DNA of 64,000 nt from Actinosynnema sp. ALI-1.44 (GTDB lineage Bacteria; Actinomycetota; Actinomycetes; Mycobacteriales; Pseudonocardiaceae), in assembly GCF_001984155.1 (NCBI RefSeq), contig NZ_MTQO01000051.1:372001-436000 (forward strand), written 5' to 3'. Positions 36,630-47,100 of this stretch are shown piece by piece (the stretch's first letter is position 1; every line of letters begins with the position of its first letter). The notes under the pieces are model-generated. The model saw only the letters and a program-made list of their open reading frames with translations. It was not told the origin of the DNA and did not search any database. The translations under genes and the position numbers were made by a program.

Positions 36630-37103
36630 ATGCAGACCTTCCTTCCGTTCGCCGACTTCCGTGCCACTGCGGCTGTGCTCGACGCACGGAGGTTGGGCAA
36701 ACAACGTGTCGAGACCATCCAGGTGCTTCGGGCGCTCACGGTTGTGGGCTACGGGTGGCGGCACCACCCAGCGGCGTCCATGTGGGCGGGCTACGAGGAG
36801 GCGCTCACCAGGTACGGACTGGACATCTGCGCGCAGTGGTGCGCGGCCGGTCGCCAGGACACCTGCGCCGCCACACTGCTGAACGATCTCCGGCACACCG
36901 TCGGCCTGGTCGACGTCCGCGGTCAGGAGGCCCTTGGCGCCGCCGACGAACTGCCGCCGTGGCTGGGGAACCCCGCGTTCCACGCCAGTCACCAGTCCGC
37001 GTTGGTCCGCAAGGATCCCGTGCACTACCGCCCGCATTTCCCTGGTATACCCGATGACCTGCCGTACGTGTGGCCACCGTCGGATCGCCCGCGCCGGATC
37101 TGA
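36630..37103 (+). CDS. MSMEG_6728-type protein (pyrimidine-dimer glycosylase/DUF-like)
   Basis: 157 residues. MQTFLPFADFRATAAVLDARRLGKQRVE matches the N-terminus of the actinobacterial MSMEG_6728 family, which is distantly related to T4 endonuclease V-like pyrimidine-dimer DNA glycosylases (LDxxRLGKQRVE is the shared core). The middle is W-rich (WRHHPAASMWAGYEEAL) and the C-terminus has the HASHQSALVRKDPVHYRPHFPG motif. It starts 28 bp after the SDR stop and may share its transcript. A DNA-repair role is suggested by the fold relationship only. Confidence 0.75.
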   Translation: MQTFLPFADFRATAAVLDARRLGKQRVETIQVLRALTVVGYGWRHHPAASMWAGYEEALTRYGLDICAQWCAAGRQDTCAATLLNDLRHTVGLVDVRGQEALGAADELPPWLGNPAFHASHQSALVRKDPVHYRPHFPGIPDDLPYVWPPSDRPRRI

Positions 37104-37105
37104 GG

Positions 37106-37130
37106 GTGTGCCACTGCCGAACCGGGGTAT
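37106..37130 (+). promoter_or_regulatory. Candidate sigma-B/F-type promoter, probably giving a leaderless mRNA
   Basis: GTGT, a 15-bp spacer and GGGTAT (37125-37130). The GTG start codon of the next gene is only nine bases after the -10 box, about where transcription would begin. Confidence 0.5.
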
Positions 37131-37139
37131 CGTCCCTCT

Positions 37140-38207
37140 GTGACGTGTGGTGTCGAAGAAGAGTTCCTGCTGGTGGACGTGGGTTCACGCAAGACAGTGA
37201 GCCGGGCGGACACCGTCATCAAACGCGTCGACCGAACGCGGTTGCCCACTGGTGCCCATGTGCACCACGAGTTGCTCAACAGCCAGGTGGAGTTCGCGAC
37301 CGGCGTGTGCATGTCGGCGGCCGAGGTCCGTCGTCAGCTCGTCGCCGGACGTGCTGTGCTGGCCGCGGCGGCGCGGGAGGAGGGCCTGGCCCTGGTCTCC
37401 GCCGGGACGGCGGTGCTCTCCGGCCCGGATGTCGCTGTCACCGAAGGCGAACGGTACCACCGGATCACGGCGACCTACGCGCGGGTCATGCGCGACTACC
37501 AGGTCTCCGGCTGCCACGTACACATCGGACTGTCCGATCGGGACACAGCGGTCGCTGTGATCAACCACCTGGCGTTCTGGTTGCCGTCGTTGTTGGCCCT
37601 GTCGGCGAACTCGCCGTTCGATCACGGCCGGGACACCGGCTACGCCAGTTGGCGCACAGTTCAGCAGTCGCTCCTGCCCGGCAACGGCCTCACGCCGTGG
37701 TTCTCCTCCGCGGCCGACTACGACACCGCGCTGGCCCAGCTCGTGGACTGCGGCGTGCTTGTGGACGAGTCCATGAACTTCTGGCTCGCCCGCCCGTCAC
37801 CGCGATACCCGACTGTGGAGGTCCGCGTGGCTGACGCGGTCGCCACAGCGGACGAGGCCGTGCTCCAAACCTTGCTCACCGACGGCCTTGTCCAACACGC
37901 GCTGACGGAACTGGCGTCGGGCAAAGAAGCGCCACCGTTGCCGGAGCACCTTCGGGCGGCGGCAGTGTGGACAGCGTCCCGGTACGGCATGGAAGGGCCC
38001 GCGATCGACCTGCGGTCCGGTCGGCAAGTGCCGGCGCGGTACCTGCTGACCGAGCTGATCGACCTCGTGCGGCCGTACGTCGAGGTTCGTGACCTGGTGC
38101 GCGGGGTGTTGGTTCGCGGGACGGGCGTGCAACGCCAGCGCCGCGCGGGTGGTCCCGCCGCTGCCGTCGATGAGCTCATCGCCTTGGCCACTATGGAGGA
38201 GATGTGA
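37140..38207 (+). CDS. Carboxylate-amine ligase, YbdK type (glutamate-cysteine ligase family 2)
   Basis: 355 residues. CGVEEEFLLVD at the very N-terminus is the metal/ATP motif (GxExE) of the YbdK/GCS2 family; SGCHVHIGLSD and LLALSANSPFDHG are further signatures. The enzyme couples glutamate (or another carboxylate) to an amine with ATP; members include gamma-glutamylcysteine synthetases and the ergothioneine enzyme EgtA's relatives, so a thiol-protectant role beside catalase is plausible but inferred. The protein begins directly at the motif, with no SD, consistent with a leaderless GTG. The C-terminal 20 residues are Arg/Ala-rich and unconserved. Confidence 0.87.
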   Translation: MTCGVEEEFLLVDVGSRKTVSRADTVIKRVDRTRLPTGAHVHHELLNSQVEFATGVCMSAAEVRRQLVAGRAVLAAAAREEGLALVSAGTAVLSGPDVAVTEGERYHRITATYARVMRDYQVSGCHVHIGLSDRDTAVAVINHLAFWLPSLLALSANSPFDHGRDTGYASWRTVQQSLLPGNGLTPWFSSAADYDTALAQLVDCGVLVDESMNFWLARPSPRYPTVEVRVADAVATADEAVLQTLLTDGLVQHALTELASGKEAPPLPEHLRAAAVWTASRYGMEGPAIDLRSGRQVPARYLLTELIDLVRPYVEVRDLVRGVLVRGTGVQRQRRAGGPAAAVDELIALATMEEM

Positions 38208-38270
38208 CGGGACAGGCGTAAGTCCCTTCTTGCGCGAGGCGAGCTGCGACCTGTGTGGTAGTTGAAGGTG

Positions 38271-38488
38271 TCACGCGGTCACGTCGCCGCGATCGGCGGG
38301 CAGTTCTCCTGCCAGCACAAGCAGCAGTGTCGACTTCCCCGTGCCGTTCTCGCCGATGATCCCGAACAACTCACCGGGGCGCAGTTCGAACTCCACCCGC
38401 TGAGCACAGTGCGGTTGCGGAACGCCTTGTGCAGCTTCACCACCCGCAACGGACGCGGTTCACCGTGCACGATCACCTCCCGGACCAT
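38271..38488 (-). pseudogene. ABC transporter ATP-binding protein, truncated and frameshifted
   Basis: Starting 10 bases after the lanC stop, the frame reads [20 protein letters not shown] and [11 protein letters not shown]. Then one base appears to be missing and the family frame resumes as [23 protein letters not shown] (Walker A), ending [12 protein letters not shown] and a stop. Only ~75 residues of a normal ~230-300-residue ATPase are present; Q-loop, signature and Walker B are gone. Its position right after lanC suggests it was the exporter ATPase of a lanthipeptide locus. Confidence 0.75.
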
Positions 38489-38498
38489 GCCGTGGCGT

Positions 38499-39260
38499 TC
38501 AGGACAAAGCCAAGCAGCGCAACCAGTCCCGGTTCGCGCCGTTGACGGTCAACAAGGCGGCGAGCACACCGCACGCGCCTGTCAACAGGCTCATGTCGGA
38601 CTCGGCCAGCCGCCGCAGGTCGTCGAGATCGCTCCACAACCACTCGGCCAGCCGGTCGCGCAGCACTGCCGCCTGCGGAACCGCGGCGTGCCGGGCGAAG
38701 GCGTCGGCGACGAGCATTACCCCTGCGGCTCCGTGACAGACGCTGAAGGGGTGGACGTCGAGGTGGAAGCCTGGGTCGAAACCGTCGCACAACGTCCGGA
38801 AGGCGGCCACCGCGGTGTCGCACAACGCCTGTCCCGCGCTCAGACCCGCTCGTGCCATGGCCTGACCGGCTGTCCACAGTGCCCAACTGACACCGGGATT
38901 GCCGTAACACCAGGCCTGCCGGGGCGGGCAGTCGGTGCCGGTGTCGCATCGCGGCCACGTGGCGATGCCCTTGCGGTCGGTCACCACACCCGCCACACCG
39001 TGTGCCAGCCCGGTGACAATGCCTCCTTGTGTCCATGACGCCAGCGGATGCCCTTCGTGTGCGCCGATCCGCAACTTGTCTGGCTGGGAACCGAGGTCGG
39101 CGAGGTGCGCCACGAGCGCGGCGGTGTGCTGGTGGCGTCCTGGCGGGCCACCGACCGAATGCGCGAGCAACAGTCCGGCTGGGCCGCTGATCAGGTCGTA
39201 GTCGACGAACCCGACCGCTCGGCGCCGCCATCCCCGGACAGCGCCGAGAGACGCGACCAC
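38499..39260 (-). CDS. Lanthionine synthetase C-like cyclase (LanC), N-terminally clipped
   Basis: From the first GTG it is 253 residues; homology extends in-frame about 28 codons further ([17 protein letters not shown]) to ~39345, where a start codon is missing and the ispG fragment begins. The zinc ligands and catalytic residues are all present: AWCYGNPG (Cys), SVCHGAAGV (Cys-His), and the upstream GLAHGVAG His. Full LanC proteins are ~400 residues, so roughly the first third of the alpha/alpha barrel is lost. LanC enzymes add Cys thiols to dehydro-residues in precursor peptides. No precursor or LanB dehydratase is visible nearby, so it is probably an orphan pseudogene although its active site is conserved. 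Confidence 0.75.
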   Translation of the reverse strand: MVASLGAVRGWRRRAVGFVDYDLISGPAGLLLAHSVGGPPGRHQHTAALVAHLADLGSQPDKLRIGAHEGHPLASWTQGGIVTGLAHGVAGVVTDRKGIATWPRCDTGTDCPPRQAWCYGNPGVSWALWTAGQAMARAGLSAGQALCDTAVAAFRTLCDGFDPGFHLDVHPFSVCHGAAGVMLVADAFARHAAVPQAAVLRDRLAEWLWSDLDDLRRLAESDMSLLTGACGVLAALLTVNGANRDWLRCLALS

Positions 39261-39339
39261 TCGGTCGGCCGCGGGGGTGACGGCCGGTTGGGCGCCGGTC
39301 AGCAGCCGGAGTCCGGCCGGGACCCCCGCCGTCCCACCG

Positions 39340-39435
39340 AAAAGCCCGGCGCCGGTCGTGATGGTGCACGCGTACCGGCAACTGGCGCAGCAGTGCGACT
39401 ACCCGCTGCACCTCGGTGTGACCGAGGCCGGTCCG
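39340..39435 (+). pseudogene. ispG: Fragment of ispG (GcpE), MEP isoprenoid pathway
   Basis: About 32 codons read [15 protein letters not shown] then [12 protein letters not shown], an almost perfect match to the central segment of 4-hydroxy-3-methylbut-2-enyl-diphosphate synthase. Nothing of IspG remains on either side: the bases before match lanC (opposite strand) and those after match the terpene synthase (opposite strand). An ispG paralogue beside terpene-cyclase genes is a known way to raise precursor supply, so this is a relic of such a gene. Confidence 0.75.
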
Positions 39436-39449
39436 CGTACGCATGCGGG

Positions 39450-40069
39450 CGAATCCCTCTCGGTCGCGGGCACTTCCTTGCCGTGGGCGATTTCCAGGAG
39501 CGCGATGGTAGGCGGCCCGCCCGCGCTGCCCAGTCGCATGGCGAGGTACTCGTCCACAGCGGGCATCCGGTCTCGGGCCCGGTTGCCGATCTGCCATGCC
39601 ACGCAGTACAGCCAATGCCGGTGCGCGTCGATGAAGCGCTGCACCTGGGTGGGCGTGGCGCAGGCCCGCATCCGCGTCATGATGTCGTGCAGGGCCTTGG
39701 TGAATGGTTCCGCCGGGGGAGTGGACGCCGTCATCGACCGGTGCAACTCGCCGCGATGGCCACGAACTTCGCGGGATCCGCGCTGAGCGGTCCACTGTCA
39801 CAACAGGCGTCGTCGAAGAGGAAGCCCCAGTAGACCCACAGCACCGCGACCAGTAGGCCGTCGACCGGAGCCGATGGCGAGAACCTCCCGTAGAACTCGG
39901 CACTGTTGGTCGCGATCGCCCGCATCCGGTCTCGCTCTGTCCGGCACAGTCCGGTCTGGTCGATCCATTCGATGGCCTGGCGCCGCACCTCGTCCACCGC
40001 CGGGTGAATGGCAGGCGGGATGGGGCAGTAGAACGGCGGTGCGCCGAAATCCAGATCTGTGGTCGTCAT
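39450..40069 (-). pseudogene. Class I terpene synthase, frameshifted and truncated
   Basis: The frame starting at 40069 gives a good bacterial terpene synthase N-terminus (FGAPPFYCPIPPAIHPAVDE) and the metal-binding acidic motif in FLFDDACCD. At about 39735-39745 the frame is lost, and the homology continues in another frame as [15 protein letters not shown] ... [21 protein letters not shown] and [11 protein letters not shown], ending near ATERDSPA. The second metal motif (NSE triad) and the C-terminal ~120 residues are missing. It cannot encode an active cyclase. Confidence 0.8.
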
Positions 40070-40501
40070 GGTGTCTCCCGTGAATCGGAACGAGTGACTT
40101 CACCCTAAGTGGACAGATCAGTCGCACGCATCGTGTTGCTCCAAAAGGAGAAAGTGCTGTGCGCCGATGCCGATGACCTGAGCGCCCGGTCACGGCCGGG
40201 CTCGCTCGGACAGGTGAGGCGGGTACCTCGTTCCGGGTGCGTCGGCGGCGTTCGCGACGCTCGCGGATTCCGATCCGGACACCATCACGCAAGGTGATGT
40301 TTGGATTCTGAATAGGACGACTCGGCTGCCCCGTGGAATTAACCCGGTTGCCGGGCCTGTGTGCCGTCCTGCTTCGTTGTTACGTTCGAGCGGTTCGCCG
40401 AATGTGCGGCGGCGCCGCCCGGATCACGGGCGGACTCGACACCAAGACCCCGGAGGGCGTCTCACCCTGCCCGGAAATCGCATCGAAGGAACGGTGATCG
40501 G
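40070..40501. other. Divergent intergenic region of the decayed terpenoid locus
   Basis: 432 bp between the terpene synthase remnant (minus) and the geranylgeranyl-reductase remnant (plus). It probably held their promoters. A small frame at 40154-40297 (47 codons, starting VLCADADDLSARSRPG) follows a good AAAAGGAG site, but matches no family I recognise and turns Arg-rich; I treat it as a possible truncated gene start only. Confidence 0.4.
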
Positions 40502-41130
40502 ATGACAACGGGCCGGTTCGGCGGACAGCTATGGGACGTGGTGGTCGTGGGTGCCGGTCCGGCCGGGGCCACCGCGGCCCGGGTGGCGGCGGAGGCCGGG
40601 TGTGACGTGTTGTTGCTGGAACGCGCCGCCGTGCCGCGGTACAAGACCTGTGGCGGCGGACTGATCGGGTGCTCGCAGGCGTTCCTGCCCGCCGGACTGG
40701 GGACCGCTGCCCGGCTCGTTCGGCTGGGTCTTCCCCAAGGACGGCGTCTGCACGGCTGGTGTGGTCGCTGCCCGCGGACAAGGCGACGCTACCAGGGCGT
40801 ACATGCGGGAGTTCCTGAAGCGCCATGGCTTTGCGAATCGCACGCCGCTGCACGACACGGGCGACAACATCCGCGCGCGGGCGGTCGGGACCTACACCCA
40901 GGTGTTGCGCTCCGATCTCGACACCGAGATGCGTGCGTCTCGCAGGATCATGGACGTCTTCACCAAAACGTCCCGGCGTGGTCCACACCGCGCTGACCGC
41001 CTGCCCGCCGGTGTGGCGCAGGGTCGACTCGTATCTCGGCGGTGACCCCACGATCCCCGCGCTGCTCGGCAACCCGGTCGCGCGCGTGGCGCTCAACGCG
41101 GTCGGACTCTTCATCTATGTCTACTCAGGA
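40502..41130 (+). pseudogene. Geranylgeranyl reductase family protein, internally deleted
   Basis: The start has GAAGGA upstream and an intact FAD-binding Rossmann motif ([39 protein letters not shown]). After ~65 codons about 150 residues are missing; the family resumes in another frame at [34 protein letters not shown] and [12 protein letters not shown]. It then jumps to [23 protein letters not shown], then shifts frame again to [20 protein letters not shown]. Total length is about half that of a functional enzyme (~390 residues). The original enzyme would have saturated a polyprenyl chain. It ends 23 bp before the PKS start. Confidence 0.8.
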
Positions 41131-41153
41131 CTAAATCGGAAAGGAACCACAGC

Positions 41154-44100
41154 ATGGACGAGGATTCGGCTACCGGCAGACAGACTCCGGTCGCGATCAT
41201 CGGAACGGCGTGCCGGGCTCCCGGCGGAGTGACCTCGGCGCAGGAGCTTTGGCAACTGCTTCTGGACCGGCGTGATGTCGTGCGCGGCAGCGACCCCGGC
41301 AGGCGGTGGTCCGACCGCGAGCGGGTGGTTCCCGCCGATCTGGCGAACGCGGCTGCCCTGCGCAGCGGTTCCTTCCTCGACGACATCGACCTGTTCGATC
41401 CGGGCTTCTTCGGCGTGCCCGCTCGTGAGGCGGCGAGTGTCGACCCGCAACACCGGTTGTTGCTGGAGACCATGTGGGAGACACTGGAAGACGCGGGGGT
41501 GCCGCCGCGTTCGCTGGCGGGGTCGCGGACCGGCGTGTTCATCGGCATCTCGGGGGCCGACTACGCCAGGCGGTTCAAGCTGGCGGACTTCGACGTCCAC
41601 CACGGCATCTCGGCGGTCGCGTCGGGCGCGCCGGGCCGGATCTCCTACATCCTCGACGTCAACGGGCCGTCGTTGGCGGTGGACGGCGCCTGCGCCTCGT
41701 CGCTGATGGCTGTGCACCTCGCATGTCGTTCCCTCCACAATGGAGAGTCTGATCTCGCGCTAGCGGGCGGTGTCACCGTGCAGCTGGAATGGGGTGGCCT
41801 CATCGGTTTCGCCAGGGCGGGGGCGTTGTCCACGCGTGGGCGGTGCGCGGCCTTCGACGAGAGCGCGGACGGTTTCGTGCGCGGGGAGGGCTGCGGGATG
41901 GTGGCGTTGAAGCGGTTGACCGACGCCCAGCGCGACGGTGACCACGTGTTGGCGGTGATCACCGGGACGGCCATCAACCACGCGGGACGGGTGCAGGGCA
42001 TCACCCAACCATCTCGCGGTGCGCAGCACGCCGTCATCATGGCGGCCATGCGCGCGGCAGGAGTCACGCCCCACGATGTCGGGTATGTGGAGGCGCACGG
42101 CAGCGGTACCCCAGTGGGGGATCCGATCGAGTTCGCCGCGTTAACCGACGCGTACGGCAAATCCGGTGGTCCGTGCGTGCTGGGCTCGCTCAAGACCAAC
42201 ATCGGCCACCCGGAGAGCGCGGCCGGTGTGCTCGGGCTGATCAAGGCCGCGCTGGCGGTCCAGCGGGGCACCATCCCGGCGAATCTGCACTTCACCCGGT
42301 GGAATCCCGTGATCGACACCGACGGGACCCGGTTCGTCGTACCCACCGCCACCATGCCGTGGGACAACTCCGGCCGCCCCCGTCGCGCAGGTGTGTCCGC
42401 GTTCGGTGTCACAGGGGCGAACGCCCACGCCATCGTCGAACAGGCGCCGCAGACGCTGGCACCATCCCGGCGCCCATGGGCTTTCAGCGATCAGGCGATG
42501 GTGTTCCCGGTGTCGGCCGCGTCCACTGGCGGACTGGCTGCCACGGCGCGCCGCCTGGCCAGTCACGTGGAGGCCACACGTGACCCCGCGGCCGATGTGG
42601 CGCGCACCCTTGCCGCGCACCGCAGTCATCTGTCCACACGAGCCTGTGTCGTGGCATCCGGCCGTGCAGAACTGGTGAGCGCTCTGCGCTCGGTGGCCGA
42701 CCGGCAGGACCACCCGGACGTCGTCACCGGACCGACAACCGGTCCCGGCATGCCGGTGTGGGTGTTCTCCGGGCACGGCTCGCAATGGCCCGGCATGGCG
42801 CGCGACCTCCTCGACCAGGAACCCGCGTTCACCCGCATGATCGACCGGCTCGATGCCGTCGCGTCGGACGCGGGCGTGCCCGTGCGGCGACTGCTGGCGT
42901 CCGGCGAGAACCTGGAGCGGATGGACGTGGTCCAGCCGGTGATCTTCGCGGTGCAGACGGCGCTCGCGCGGATGTGGCGGGACTGGGGCCTGCGTCCGGC
43001 CGCGGTGGTGGGTCATTCGATGGGGGAGGCCGCGGCCGCCGTCGCGGCGGGCATGCTGACACCCGAGGACGGCATGCGGATCACGCTGGCCCGTTCATCG
43101 CTGCTGCAACGGGTCGCGGGCGGCTGCATGGCGGTCGTCGCGCTCCCGGTCGAGCAGGTCGACGCCGAGATCGCCGACGTCGACGGCGTGTCCGTCGCCG
43201 TGGTGACAGCACCGGCGTCCACGGTCGTCGCTGGTGACGGCCCGGTTGTGGCGGACCTACTGCGCCGCTGGCAGGACCGCGGCGTGTTCTGCAAGCAGAT
43301 CGCCGTGGTGGTCGCCGCGCACTCGCCCCAGGTCGACCCGATCCTGACCGAGATCGCCGACCGGACGTCGTGGCTGAAGGGGACACCGGCGACGACGCCG
43401 TTCTACTCCACCGCGGGGGATCCGCGCGAGACCGTGACCTTCGACAACAAGTACTGGGCTCGGAACCTGCGCGCGCCGGTGCGCTTCGACCGGGCGTGCC
43501 GGGCGCTGATCGAGGACGGGCACCGCGTCTTCCTGGAGCTGTCGCCGCACCCGTTGCTGACTCAGGCCGTGGAGGAGACCGCGTCGGCGATGGGAGTGCC
43601 GGTGGTGACCACAGGCTCGCTGACCCGCGACCAGAACGGGCGTGCGGCGGTGTGCCGGGCGGCCGCCGCGCTGCACGTGGTCGGCGCGCCGGTGGATCTC
43701 GTCGCCGTCAACGGCGGTGGAACACGGGTGGTGTTGCCGCCCACGGCGTTCGACCGGTCCAGCTACTGGCAAGAGCCCGGGTACGGGCCACGGGACGCGA
43801 CGGCGCACATGTGGCTGGGCGAGTGCTCGGCCGTGCCGGATGCCGACGCCGAGGACGGCACGCGGCACGTATGGCCCGCTGATCTGGGCACCGACCGTGT
43901 CGAATGGCTGGCGCAGCACACCATGCGTGGCATCCCGTTGGTGCCCGGCGCCGCACATGTCGAGTTGATCGTGGCCGCCTCCGCAGCGGTCCTGGGCTGT
44001 GCGCTGGACGAGATCCGCCTGACCGACGTGCGGTTCGAGCGGATGTTGCCGCTGGCCGCCGCCGTGCCCGTCCAGGTCTCGGCCACGCGGAGCGGTGGTC

Positions 44101-47100
44101 GGCTGGCGGTCGAGGTCATCCAGCACACCGGCAGCGGATGGGACCGAGCGGCGGCAGCGACGGCCGCCCGGTTCGAAGGACCGGTCGACCTCAACCCGGC
44201 ACTACACCCACCTGAGAACGTCGCGGCGCCTGACGAGTTGTACGCGTCGTTCCGCCGGATCGGACTGGACACCGGCCCGGCCTTCCACTCGATCACCGCC
44301 ACCACCGACGACGGGATCACCCGGGTCGAGGTGCCCGCCGACGCGGCGATCCGGACCAGCGCACCCCACGTGCACCCGGTGATGTTCGACGGGTGGGTGT
44401 TGTCCGTCGCGGCCTGCCTGGTCCGTGACGATGCCCTCGATGACAGCGATGAGCCGTGGTTGCCCACCGGGATCGGCAAGGTGGTGCTGCCCGCCGAGCC
44501 CGGCCGCGTCGCGTGGGTTCGCTCCGAAGCGAGACGCGAGGGGGCCGCCGTAACCGGGAGCGCCGCCCTCTACGACGAGGCCGGGCAATGGGTCGGCGCG
44601 CTCTACGACGTCACCCTTATCCGCAACACCCGGACCATGAACACCAATACGCGACTCGACCACCGGTTGTTCGAGATCTCCTTGCGCCAGCTTCCCTTGC
44701 CGGAACAGCCGACCACAGGCACAACCGGCGAATGGGTCGTGGTCAGGGAACCAGGCGACGATGACGGTGTCGCCGAGCGCGTGGCGGCGGCGCTGTCCAA
44801 GGCTGGCACGCGAGTCACGGTCCACACTGATCTCTCGGCTGTTCCGGCGTGCGCAGGCGCGGTCGTGTGGTGCGCGACGGGAGACCTGGACGACTTGGAC
44901 CGGGTCACCAAGGTGACCACGCTACTCCGTGCCGCGGGACAACCGTCCCGGACGTGGTTGCTCAGCCAGAACGCGAGGCCAGTGCTCGACGGCGATAGGA
45001 CCAACCCGGGAGTGTGCGCGCTGCGCGGGCTGCTGCGCGTGGCCGCCATCGAACAACCCGAGTCGGCGATGACCTGGGTCGACAGCGGCGGTGGCACAGC
45101 CGGGGACGTGGCCGATATCGTCGCGGAGCTGACCGCAGGCACTGCCGAGACGGAGGTGGCCTGGCGGGCGGGGCAGCGCTACGTGGCCAGGATGACCCGG
45201 GCGCCACTGGCGAGCAGGCCGCCGCGGTCGGCCCGCGAGATCGACGTGGTCGTCGGCGAGGACGAGTTCGTCCTGCGGCCCCACCCGGACGGCGGCCTGG
45301 ACCAACTGCACCTGGTCGCGACCGATCAGCCGCCGCCCGTGCCGGGACCCGGCCAGGTGCTGGTGCGCCCGGAAGCGTGCACGGTGCACTTCCGCGAGAT
45401 CCTGATCGCGCTGGGCATCTACCCGACCGACGACGGGACACCGCCCGCGCTCGGCTCGGACGCCGCAGGCGTGGTCGTGGCGGTCGGTGACGGCGTCGAC
45501 GACCTGCGACCTGGTGACAGGGTCACCACCGTGATCACCGACGGTAGCGGGTCGATGGCCGCGCACTGCCTGGTCCGAGCCGATCTGACCGCACGCGTTC
45601 CCGACGGCTTCGCCGCGGTGGACATCGTCCCCTCAGTGCTGACGTACATCACTGCGTGGCATTCGCTGCACGACCTCGCACGGCTGCGGGCGGGCGAGAC
45701 TGTGCTGGTGCACTCTGCGGCCGGGGGCACCGGACTCGCCGCGATCGAGGTCGCCCGGCTGCTCGGGGCCGAGGTCATCGGCACCGCCGGGACCGAGGCC
45801 AAGCGCAGGCACCTGCGCGAGCACGGTGTGCGGCACGTGTTCGACTCCCGCAGCCTGGATTTCGCCGAACAGGTGTCGGCGGCCACCGGCGGACGCGGTG
45901 TCGACGTCGTGCTCAACTCGCTGACCGGACCGGCCATGCGAGCGTCGCTGGATCTGCTCGCCCCGGCTGGACGCTTCATCGAGATCGGCAAACGCGACCT
46001 GTACGACGGCGCACGCATGGACCTCGGGAAGTTCCGGCACGGCAACACCTACACCGCCCTGGACTTGGTGCTCACCGCGAACGAGCAACCAGCGGTGTTC
46101 CGAGCGGCGATGCGACGAGTGCTGGCTGAGATCGCGGACGGCAGGCTGCCCTTGTTGCCCAGCGTGGTGGTTCCGGTGACCGATGCGTCGGAGGCGTTCA
46201 AGCAGTTGGCTTCCGGCGACCTCATCGGCCGTGTGACCCTCACTTTCCCACCGGTCGGACAGCGGATCCGCGTGCACGCACCCACTCCGGGGCAGGTGGT
46301 ACGCGAAGGAGCCGCCTACATCGTCACCGGCGGCACGCGGGGGTTGGGCCTCGAAGCAGCGCGGTGGCTGGCCGAATCCGGTGCAGGTCGCGTCGTTCTC
46401 GGAGGCCGCAGTGAACTCACGCCTGACGCCGCCGATGTGCTCGACGCTGTCGCGGCAACCGGGTGCGCGGTGGAGGTTGTGCGGGGTGACGTGACTGACC
46501 CGGACACGGCCCGGCGCTTGGTCTCGGCGGCAGGCGCGAACCTGCGGGGCATCCTGCACACCGCCGTGGTGCTCGACGACGCACCGCTGAACGCCATGAG
46601 CCCGGACAAGCTGGCCCGTGCGTGGCACCCGAAGGTCACCGGCCTGCTGAACCTCCACCACGCCGTGCAAGACATCCCACTGGACTGGCTTGTCGTCTTC
46701 TCCTCCATGTCGGCCATGCTGGGCAACGCCGGACAGGCCAACTACGCCGCAGCCGGTTCGTGGGTGGACGCCTTCGCGCGATGGCGTCACGACCAGGGAC
46801 TGGCCACCCTGTCGGTGGACTGGGGCGCCTGGGGAGAAGCGGGCCGTGCGACGGACTTCGCCGCGCGCGGGTTCGACACGATCGCGACGGCCGACGGGTT
46901 CGCCGCGCTGACCGCGCTGCTGCGCCACCAACGGGTGAATGTCGGCGTGTTCGACTACCAACCCGAGTTGCTGTTCCGGGCCTTCCCGCATGCGCTGGAC
47001 CACCCGCTGCTGGCGGACCTGCGTACCGGTGAGGCCGTCGACCGCGCAGCGACATCGACGCTCGAGTTGCGTCTCGAACAACCAGGACCGGCACGGGCCA

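Noticed and set aside
38473-39903. A 476-codon minus-strand open frame spanning lanC and the terpene synthase remnant
   Set aside because: It is in neither gene's frame; the LanC zinc motifs and terpene-synthase acidic motif are read in other frames.
40154-40297. Possible lanthipeptide precursor peptide near lanC
   Set aside because: Good ribosome site, but the peptide is Arg-rich with only two Cys and few Ser/Thr at the C-terminus and no leader motif, so not a credible precursor.
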